From CAVZCK01 sp963798805 (GTDB lineage Bacteria > Pseudomonadota > Alphaproteobacteria > Rhizobiales > Rhodomicrobiaceae), in the NCBI GenBank assembly GCA_963798805.1, contig CAWCVC010000003.1, positions 1 to 33,899 of the forward strand: 33,899 nucleotides of DNA, read 5' to 3'. Shown here piece after piece: positions 16,885 to 22,746 of the stretch. The notes under the pieces are model-generated. The model worked only from the letters and a program-made list of their open reading frames with translations. It did no database searches and was not told the origin of the DNA. Made by a program: the position numbers and the translations under genes. Each line of letters begins with the position of its first letter. Position 1 is the stretch's first letter.

Positions 16885-17877
16885 CTAGATGTTTAGTCCC
16901 GGCATTTGCTGGAGCGGATTAAGAGTGAATCGACTTGGCTGCGAGGCCCATGCTTTGCAGATGAACTCATATGGCGTGAGGCCTTTGAGGGTTTTGAGCC
17001 TGCGGGCGAAATTGTAAGCGGCGACGAAATCGGCCAGATGCCGTCGGAGTTGGTTGTTGGTCTCGTAATAGAAGCGCTTGACGGTGGCTTCCTTGATCGT
17101 CCGGTTCATCCTCTCGACCTGGCCATTGGTCCAGGGATGCTTTGCCTTGGTTGTGCGATGCTCGATGTCGTTCCTGGCGCAGGCGAGTTCGAAGGCATGA
17201 GCGCGGAATAGCTCGCCATTTGCGATTGCCTTCTTAATCAGCGGAACGGCCGATCCTCCGGCGCCCGGTGTTGTGAACTGGATGCCGTTATCGGTAAGTA
17301 GGGTATGGATCTTGTATGGAACGGCTGCAATCAGGCGCAGCAGGAAATCCCTGGAGACTGCCGTGGTGGCTTTTTCGTGCAGTTCGACAAAGGCAAACTT
17401 TGAGGTTCGATCGATGGCGACGAACATGTGCAGCTTACCCTGTTCGGTGCGCACCTCAGCAATATCGATGTGGAAGTAGCCGATTGGATAGGCCTTGAAC
17501 TTTTTCTTTACCGGCCTGTCGCCCTCGACATCGGGCAACCTGCCGATGTCATGCCGCTGCAGGCAGCGATGAAGCGATGAGCGCGTCAGGTGCGGGATCG
17601 TCGGCTGCAGCGCATAAAGGCAATCATCAAGCGGGAGCAGCGTGTATCGTCGGAAGGCGACGATGACGGCCTCCTCCTCGACGGACAAAACTGTCGATCT
17701 GGGCTCCTTCGGGCCTGTTGGCAGATCGGCGACCGAGCTGCGTTTCTTCCACTTGGCAACAGTCTTTTGATTGATGCCATAGCGCCTGGCCAGCGTCCTC
17801 AGGCTCTCTTGACTATGCTGTATCGCTCGACGGATCGCCTCTGTCGTTGTGGCGCTCCCATGAAGAACCTGGCCCAT
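16885..17877 (-). CDS. IS481-family transposase
   Basis: A 330-residue transposase with an N-terminal helix-turn-helix (SLRTLARRYGINQKTVAKWK) and an rve/DDE integrase core: HIDIAEVRTEQGKLHMFVAI (first Asp), LLTDNGIQF (second Asp) and HPWTNGQVERMNRTIKEATV (Glu), then the ending GLTPYEFICKAW. This is the IS481 layout and length. The last sense codon is in the element, but the TAG stop at 16885-16887 lies in the CTAG target duplication, so the host site supplies the stop codon. No inactivating change is seen. Confidence 0.93.
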   Translation of the reverse strand: MGQVLHGSATTTEAIRRAIQHSQESLRTLARRYGINQKTVAKWKKRSSVADLPTGPKEPRSTVLSVEEEAVIVAFRRYTLLPLDDCLYALQPTIPHLTRSSLHRCLQRHDIGRLPDVEGDRPVKKKFKAYPIGYFHIDIAEVRTEQGKLHMFVAIDRTSKFAFVELHEKATTAVSRDFLLRLIAAVPYKIHTLLTDNGIQFTTPGAGGSAVPLIKKAIANGELFRAHAFELACARNDIEHRTTKAKHPWTNGQVERMNRTIKEATVKRFYYETNNQLRRHLADFVAAYNFARRLKTLKGLTPYEFICKAWASQPSRFTLNPLQQMPGLNI

Positions 17878-17934
17878 AGCGCATCCTTTGATTCGGTAGA
17901 CAAGGATGCTCCAGCAAAGCCTGGGATCAAACAG
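16889..17934 (-). mobile_element. IS481-family insertion sequence, about 1,046 bp
   Basis: The element has imperfect terminal inverted repeats starting with tgttt (16890 rightwards, and complementary up to 17933), matching at roughly 19 of 25 positions. It is flanked by CTAG at 16885-16888 and 17935-17938. CTAG (as NCTAGN) is the known target preference of Bordetella IS481, and the reconstruction of the interrupted gene confirms a 4-bp duplication. It holds one full transposase gene. Confidence 0.9.
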
Positions 17935-18240
17935 CTAGCGTTGCCGACTTTTATCTTTTCGTCACGCTGCTTTGGGCTGAAAAGTTTGCCGTAATGATTT
18001 CCGTTCAGCTCGCCGCCTTGCGTGATCGCCTGGAAGGGCGTCGGACCGTGCAGGCTGCAATGAGGGCGGAAGACCTGATTTGACCTTTTCTGCGGCGTGC
18101 CCCATTTTGCTCGTTGAGCGCGTTAGGCTCGTTTCATGATCGAGGCGTCGACCGGCGAGTCCACACGGGCGCACGCTTATCATGGTCGGCCGGAGGACCA
18201 CATGACGGAGTAACCAAAGAACGCTGCGAAGGCGAGGCAA

Positions 18241-19035
18241 TGGAACCGCATCCTCGAGGAGGTGCGAAGCCGGATCGTCGAGCTTGCGCTGAACCAGCCG
18301 GAACTGTCGCCATGGGAGTTGGCGATCACCTTCACCGACACGGAAAGCTATTTTGTTTCAGAAGCTTCCGTCTGTCGCCTGCTTCACGAGCGCATGACCT
18401 GATAACCAGTCCGGCGTGTCAATCGTCATCAATGCCGCCAACGCGTTCAAGGACAAGACGACGGCGCCCAACTAACTCTGGCAGACCGACTTCACTTATC
18501 TGAACGTGATTGGCTGGGAATCGTTCTATCTGTCGACCGTCCTCGATGACTTCTCCCGTTACATCATCGCCTGGAAGCTGTGCACTACCATGAAAGCCGA
18601 TGACGTCACCGCTGAACCTGGCGCTCACGGCATCGGCCTGCGATCGGGCGACCGTGCGTCAGCGGCCGCGGCTGTTGTCCGACAACGGGCCGTGCTACAT
18701 CGCCGGTGACTTGGCCGAATGGCTTCAGATCGGGACATCGGTCATGTGCGCGGCGCGCCGAACCATCCCCAGACCCAGGGCAAGATCGAGCGCTGACACC
18801 AGACGTTGAAGAACCGCATCCTGCTGGAAAATTACTTCCTGCCTGGGATCTCGAAACCCAAATCGCCGCATTCGTCGAGCACTACAACCATCGCCGCCAT
18901 CACGAGAGCCGCGACAATCTCACGCCTGCCGACGTCTATTTCGGACGCGGGCAAACCATCCTGTTGAAGAGAGAAAGGATCAAACGAAAAACGATCGAAC
19001 TACGGCGCTTGCAGCATCGCAGAGCCGCCGCCTAA
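18241..19035 (+). pseudogene. IS3-family orfB transposase, decayed
   Basis: Scattered over several frames are the pieces of a familiar rhizobial IS3-family integrase: WNRILEEVRSRIVELALNQP, ELAITFTDTESYFVSEASV, FKDKTTAPN, then LWQTDFTYLNVIGWESFYLS, TVLDDFSRYIIAWKL, RPRLLSDNGPCYIAGDLAEW and finally AAFVEHYNHRRHHESRDNLT with PADVYFGRGQTILL. In-frame stops replace expected codons at 18473-18475 (taa where Gln is expected before LWQTDF) and at 18794-18796 (tga where Trp of ERWHQTLK is expected), and there are at least two frameshifts, one after DDVT. The gene is dead. Its first half (orfA) is not recognisable. Confidence 0.85.
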
Positions 19036-19109
19036 AATGCCAACCAACATGGGCCAGAGCCTCCATTAAATCAGCCCGCCATCGGTCTCAAAAACTCTGA
19101 TTACGAACA
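18241..19109 (+). mobile_element. IS3-family element remnant
   Basis: The decayed transposase is followed by a non-coding tail ending near tctgattacgaaca at about 19109, which resembles the terminal inverted repeat of this IS group. I see no matching left end or target duplication between 18084 and 18240, so the element is probably truncated on the left. Right of it lie about 100 bases leading to the tRNA-Lys fragment. Confidence 0.55.
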
Positions 19110-19144
19110 CATGGCAGCCGATGCCGTTCCGTGTCACGCGATTC

Positions 19145-19163
19145 GTTGACACTATGTTGACAC
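19145..19163. repeat. Two direct repeats of gttgacac, 11 bp apart
   Basis: The octamer gttgacac occurs at 19145-19152 and 19156-19163, one helical turn apart, about 50 bases outside the CCA end of the tRNA-Lys fragment. On the minus strand they read gtgtcaac. Such repeats next to a tRNA 3' end look like arm-type recombinase-binding sites; the function is inferred. Confidence 0.45.
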
Positions 19164-19211
19164 GGCGGCGCTGAGGTGCCCAATATAAATGATTGATTTT
19201 CCTTTAGAATT

Positions 19212-19260
19212 TGGTGGGCGCACAAGGATTTGAACCTTGGACCCGCTGATTAAGAGTCAG
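19212..19260 (-). other. tRNA-Lys(CTT) 3' half: integration site scar (att)
   Basis: On the minus strand this reads as the 3' half of a tRNA: anticodon stem-loop ctga-ctCTTaa-tcag (anticodon CTT, lysine), variable loop, a perfect T arm (caagg, ttcaaat loop, ccttg), acceptor strand tgcgccc, discriminator A and CCA. No D arm or 5' acceptor strand precedes it; the sequence becomes AT-rich at once. This is the expected product of site-specific recombination in a tRNA gene, where the downstream copy retains only the 3' half. By orientation the integrated element lies to the right and the intact tRNA-Lys should be beyond 33,899. Confidence 0.85.
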
Positions 19261-19313
19261 ATCGAAATTATTTAAAATCAAATGCTTAGATTCAAAATGA
19301 CGCTCTTTTCAGC

Positions 19314-19380
19314 TCAGAAAGTTCAAAAACTAAGGAGATTTTTCCCAAATGCGCGCCCGGACCAAAGGTCAGAAAGTTCG
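19314..19380. repeat. Direct repeat tcagaaagttc inside the element end
   Basis: The sequence tcagaaagttc occurs at 19314-19324 and 19369-19379 with loosely similar following bases (aaaaacta and gatagctta). Both lie within 120 bases of the att scar, in AT-rich DNA with no gene. They are candidate recombinase or excisionase binding sites. Confidence 0.4.
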
Positions 19381-19472
19381 ATAGCTTAAGATAGATCAGA
19401 ACAGCTTTGATGACACCAACTGCTGCCGCCCGTATCTAGCGCTTCTCCTCCGGACGCCGTAGCAGCCAATCG

Positions 19473-19781
19473 TTAGACCCCGGTGACAAGGAAATCGAGT
19501 GCAGCGATAATCTCATCCCGCCGCTCTTCCAGGGATGTGACCTTCGCGCCGACGCTCTTGATACGCAGTGCGGTCAGCTCCTGAGTGGCGAGGTAATAGG
19601 TCTTGCCGTCGATCTGAAACACCGGGTTCAATCTGAGAATGGGACGATGGCCGGCTTTTAGCGGGTAAAGCGGCGCGACGATCCGCGTTGCGAGATCTTC
19701 AAGCAAGCTGTTCTGGAGATCGACGACAAATGCGAAGCCCGCGCCGCGAGGCGCAAAGCGGAATACATCGAATTGGGCCAT
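19473..19781 (-). CDS. ccdB: CcdB-type toxin
   Basis: A 102-residue CcdB-family protein. The family poisons DNA gyrase by trapping the GyrA-DNA complex. It starts MAQFDVFRF, has FVVDLQNSLLEDLATRIVAP and LNPVFQIDGKTYYLATQELT, and ends with a helix, DEIIAALDFLVTGV. The ending deviates from plasmid-F CcdB (whose last residues W-G-I are needed for toxicity), so activity is not certain. Its ATG overlaps the stop of the antitoxin gene by one base (TGATG), the usual antitoxin-first arrangement. It would stabilise the element by post-segregational killing. Confidence 0.88.
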   Translation of the reverse strand: MAQFDVFRFAPRGAGFAFVVDLQNSLLEDLATRIVAPLYPLKAGHRPILRLNPVFQIDGKTYYLATQELTALRIKSVGAKVTSLEERRDEIIAALDFLVTGV

Positions 19782-20029
19782 CAGAACGGGCGCTCGAAAT
19801 CGCTGAGAATCGAGCCGTTCTCGACGCGTTCATTATAGGCATCAATGGCGGCCGCGTTAGCGGCGCGCCATTGCAGCCGTTCAGCGGTGGCGACCAGCTC
19901 GGCAAGCCGTGTTTCGAGAGCCTCGGAAAGGTTCACCCCGAGCGCCTTTGCCTTGGCCGCGAGATCGGCATTGACACTGACATTCACGGCCCGCTTCGGG
20001 GCAGACTTGTCATAAACGGATGCAGGCAT
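19781..20029 (-). CDS. ccdA: CcdA-type antitoxin
   Basis: An 82-residue CcdA-family antitoxin from the ATG at 20029, giving MPASVYDKSAPKRAVNVSVN; an upstream ATG at 20074 would add 15 residues that do not match the family. The N-terminal part (KRAVNVSVNADLAAKAKALG) is a ribbon-helix-helix DNA-binding domain, and the C-terminal part (EERLxWRAANAAAIDAYNER-like, here from RLQWRAANAA to DFERPF) is the toxin-neutralising tail. CcdA binds its own promoter with CcdB and represses it. It overlaps ccdB by one base. Confidence 0.88.
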   Translation of the reverse strand: MPASVYDKSAPKRAVNVSVNADLAAKAKALGVNLSEALETRLAELVATAERLQWRAANAAAIDAYNERVENGSILSDFERPF

Positions 20030-20331
20030 TGTGCATCGCCTTCGCTGGAATCCATGCGCATCAATATTGCGCATATCGGGCTCGCTGACAAGGTCAGCGT
20101 CAATGCGCAGCCTGATCAGGCGGCGTTCATCAACCAGCCAGCGTCGCTCCCATAATGATCGCTGGCATTTGGGCGAATGAAAACTTAATGCAAATGGTCG
20201 CTTGGAAAACTTGCAGGGAATTGTGCTTATACGCCATCAACGGCAATAGCCCTAAAAATGAGTCCTAAAATCCTCGATCCAAAATTAAAGTAATACGACA
20301 ATTCTATGAAGTTGGTTACTTCGTTAGTCGC
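20030..20331. promoter_or_regulatory. Divergent promoter region, ccdAB and XRE/NagB-like gene
   Basis: About 300 bases, AT-rich towards the right, separating two divergent operons. Close to the rightward start is a perfect 5-bp inverted repeat gaagt-tggtt-acttc (20308-20322), ten bases before the ATG at 20332, and an outer pair aagtaa (20288) and ttactt (20316). These are candidate operators for autoregulation by the XRE domain. I see no convincing -35/-10 pair and no strong Shine-Dalgarno sequence at 20332. Confidence 0.4.
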
Positions 20332-21402
20332 ATGACTTCGGATGTGGGGGAAATTGTCCAGCGACTCCGGCGGTTGAAAGCACTAAGTCAAGAGGATTTG
20401 GCGTACCGCGCAGGGGTCAGAGTGAAGACGTTGCGGGCGCTTGAAAAAGGCTTGCATCGAGCGCGTCCCGCCACGATAAAGAAGATCGCCCGCGCCCTCA
20501 GCATCGAACCGGAGGAACTATCGGTCGGCCGGCGAACGGGCGGCGCTTCGGCCGATGTTAGGGTCGAACTGCAAGACGACCGCTCCTGGCCAAAATGCCT
20601 GCTGATTTGCCAGACCAGCGCCATCGCACTCTACGCCGTCTCACGACTATTGAGGTCGAGCCTGGACGCCTCCAATCTGCGTTCGTTGGTATTGCCGACT
20701 GGACGAACTGCGGCGTTCGTTTTCGAATACATTTTAACCTGTACCGCGGTCGATCTTTCACTGCTCAGCGACACCCACCTGTTTATCGACACGGAGACCT
20801 TCGGCGTCTCACCGGAGCATCCAGCGAGCCGACAGCGCTTTGTACGCGAGCATTTTATTGCAGGCCTTCACCGCCGCGAAGTGGCCACGTCTGAAGCAAA
20901 TATGCATTTCTTCTCGGGTTATTTGTGTGGGCGGGATATCTTTGCCGAGCACGACACGTTGCTGCAGCGTTACCGGCCTGTTGCTCACATTCTCGCTTAT
21001 TCACCCGAAGGAGAAATCATTGGCTATGGTCCACAAGAATTAGCCGAAGCATCAGGGCGATATGCTGATGGTTGCCGCGTGATCCACGTCGGCGAGAGCG
21101 AGCGACGCTATATCGATCCACACCAGCCATCACGAGCGATCGTCACGATTGGACTGGGTAACGCGCTTGCCGCGCAGCGGATTATTCTCCCAGTCCTACA
21201 TATGTCGAAAGCCGCGGTGCTTGCTAAGATCCTGACAGGACTTGTCGACCATTCCTGCCCGGCGACTGTGGTCCGCCTACACAACGCAGTCACTATCGTT
21301 ACGACGCGTGAGATCATGAAGGCGACGAATTACACCATTCAGAACTTGCTCACATCCCATGCTGACGTCGATGAGCGGATCAAAGACGAGACCTGGCTTT
21401 GA
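20332..21402 (+). CDS. XRE helix-turn-helix fused to degenerate NagB-like domain
   Basis: A 356-residue fusion. Residues about 5-65 are an XRE/Cro-type DNA-binding domain (IVQRLRRLKALSQEDLAYRA, then KTLRALEKG and ARALSIEPEEL). Residues about 85-335 resemble glucosamine-6-phosphate isomerase/6-phosphogluconolactonase (NagB, ISOCOT fold): LVLPTGRTAAFVFEY (119-133), DTETFGVSPEHPASRQRFV (153-171), EGEIIGYGPQ (226-235), AIVTIGLGNALAAQRIIL (269-286) and MSKAAVLAKILTG (291-303). Active NagB has DE before YVG and a DGHIAFNEPG loop; here Asp, His and Glu of that site are replaced, so catalysis is unlikely and phosphosugar sensing more so, as in DeoR regulators, whose effector domain has the same fold. 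The PfkB gene follows with a four-base overlap. The substrate is unknown. Confidence 0.8.
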   Translation: MTSDVGEIVQRLRRLKALSQEDLAYRAGVRVKTLRALEKGLHRARPATIKKIARALSIEPEELSVGRRTGGASADVRVELQDDRSWPKCLLICQTSAIALYAVSRLLRSSLDASNLRSLVLPTGRTAAFVFEYILTCTAVDLSLLSDTHLFIDTETFGVSPEHPASRQRFVREHFIAGLHRREVATSEANMHFFSGYLCGRDIFAEHDTLLQRYRPVAHILAYSPEGEIIGYGPQELAEASGRYADGCRVIHVGESERRYIDPHQPSRAIVTIGLGNALAAQRIILPVLHMSKAAVLAKILTGLVDHSCPATVVRLHNAVTIVTTREIMKATNYTIQNLLTSHADVDERIKDETWL

Positions 21403-22310
21403 TTACGATCGATGTTCTGGCAATTGGGATGGTGACCATCGATTTCATTAATGAGATGGACCGCTACCCTGAGGAGGGATCGACGAACCGCATCCGCCAG
21501 GCCTCAATATGCATTGGAGGAACCGCCGGCCGCGCCGCGCTCGCGTGCGGATATCTTGGTGCCAAGACAGTGTTTGCCGGTATGATTGGCGAGGGCATCT
21601 ATGCCGATCTCCTGAAGGCGCAGCTTGCGTATGAGCCAGTCGACGCGCGTCTCATCGAGGCCGATAACGAGCCAAGTTCGCAGCGTTCCTTTGTGCTGCT
21701 GTCCGGAAAGGGTGGCGAGCGGACCATTCTTTGGACGCCGCAACCGCGAGCGACAGCAGCTTGTTTTGGCCTTTGCCGTGAGCTGATCCCCCTCGCTCGG
21801 TGCGTTTTGCTCGACGCGACCGATCTCACACTAGCATTGACTGCGGCGGATGCGTGCCGCACACATGGCGTGCCCGTGGTCTTCGATACCGGCTCTTATA
21901 AGCCTGAGGTTGACGCAATCCTTCGCCTTACCGACTATATCATAGGGCCAGAGAAGTATTTCGCTGCACGCGCGGCGGCAAGAGGCCAGAGTTATTGCTA
22001 TGCTCTTGGCGAAGCGTTCGGCATCTTCACGCCAAAGCTGCTCATGGCAACGGAAGGGGAGCGCGGCGGCATCTATTGGGAGGGCGAGGCGCACGAGGCG
22101 TGCCGCTACGATGCGGTGCCTGTGCAAGTCGTCGATAGCTGCGGCGCCGGGGACGTGTTTCACGGCGGTTTCGCTTATGGCGTTGCGCGAGGCTGGCCGC
22201 TGTTAAAGATCATCGATTTCAGTGCTTGGCTCGCTGCGGAAAAATGCAAAAGGGTCGGCAATGCGGGCTTGCCAACAGTCGCGCAGATTCCAGCTCGATT
22301 TGCGGATTGA
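21399..22310 (+). CDS. PfkB/ribokinase-family carbohydrate kinase
   Basis: A 303-residue PfkB-family sugar or nucleoside kinase starting at TTG 21399; TTGA overlaps the stop of the XRE/NagB-like gene, so translation is coupled. The N-terminus IDVLAIGMVTIDFINEMDRY and the second signature DSCGAGDVFHGGF (246-258, catalytic base D252) are clear. The first signature, usually GGxxxN, is GGTAGR (40-45) with Arg at the Asn position. The middle (FDTGSYKPEVDAI and LTDYIIGPEKYF) matches the family. It would phosphorylate a small sugar or nucleoside with ATP in the cytoplasm. The overlap with a NagB-like sensor suggests the product or its derivative is the regulator's ligand; this is inference. Confidence 0.88.
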   Translation: MITIDVLAIGMVTIDFINEMDRYPEEGSTNRIRQASICIGGTAGRAALACGYLGAKTVFAGMIGEGIYADLLKAQLAYEPVDARLIEADNEPSSQRSFVLLSGKGGERTILWTPQPRATAACFGLCRELIPLARCVLLDATDLTLALTAADACRTHGVPVVFDTGSYKPEVDAILRLTDYIIGPEKYFAARAAARGQSYCYALGEAFGIFTPKLLMATEGERGGIYWEGEAHEACRYDAVPVQVVDSCGAGDVFHGGFAYGVARGWPLLKIIDFSAWLAAEKCKRVGNAGLPTVAQIPARFAD

Positions 22311-22657
22311 GCGGGCGTGGAAGTTTTTTCCGGGCCGATCGCTCCTCGTATAACTCTCCATACTCATCAATTTTCGTGAGAAATTTGCATAGCAAAAAAT
22401 AAAGAAATACGGCTAAGGAGAGTTGGACGAGCCTGCGAGCCGCTGGTTCGGTTTATTTGCGTCGGTGAATTTGCTTTAAGGCTTTCATTTAAAACGCGTT
22501 TTCCCAAGGCGCTCGCAGCAAAACAGCAATGTCGGGATTTGCAGCCAGCGCATAGGTCCGCCCTGCTCTTTGGCGATCGCTGTCACGGCGGTGGAAGTGG
22601 ATGCGGTGTGATGTCTCCGTAGTCGAAGTACCAGCTTCAGCCGTCGGGCCTATTATA
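22311..22657. other. Gene-free stretch between pfkB-like and fic genes
   Basis: About 350 bases, AT-rich at the start, with only short frames of no family character. Nothing in it resembles an RNA gene. The left part may hold the end of the pfkB-like transcript (ggaagttttttcc at about 22319-22331 is a weak hairpin with a T-run). The right part leads into the operator cluster of the fic gene. Confidence 0.4.
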
Positions 22658-22714
22658 TGTCGACAGAATCGAATTTCTTCGACATATGTCGGTAATGTGT
22701 CGATGTCATCGACA
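22658..22714 (+). promoter_or_regulatory. Palindromic operator cluster upstream of fic
   Basis: Three palindromes built on tgtcga/tcgaca within 57 bases: tgtcgaca (22658-22665), cgacatatgtcg (22680-22691) and tgtcgatg-t-catcgaca (22698-22714, perfect 8-bp arms). Centres are about 20-24 bases apart, near two helical turns. A possible -10 box tatagt follows at 22724-22729, before the fic ATG at 22747. This is the layout of a cooperative repressor site; the binding protein is unknown. Confidence 0.65.
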
Positions 22715-22746
22715 TGTCTGGCTTATAGTGAGGCAAGGCCATCGCC

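Larger units (their letters stand above)
16455..18083 (+). pseudogene. Beta-class-like glutathione S-transferase, split by IS481-family element
   Basis: The 5' part (16455-16888) encodes a thioredoxin-fold domain: MKLYYSPGACSLADHIALRE with the Cys10 typical of beta-class enzymes, NPKGYVPALLL with the cis-proline, and TENIAVLDYIA. It stops at YLFGDKP. After the inserted element the frame resumes at 17939 as VADFYLFVTLLWAEKFAVMI and ends RAEDLI-stop at 18083. Joining 16888 to 17939, which removes the element and one CTAG copy, gives 579 bases, a 192-residue protein with the junction KPSVADFYLF typical of the family. The intact enzyme would conjugate glutathione to electrophiles in the cytoplasm. 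The ISAzo13-family element has also removed its upstream signals. Confidence 0.9.

Noticed and set aside
11364..19211. The IS-rich stretch as a genomic island inserted at tRNA-Thr
   Set aside because: No repeat of the tRNA-Thr 3' end was found in this stretch and no integrase is visible; accumulation of insertion sequences explains it equally well.
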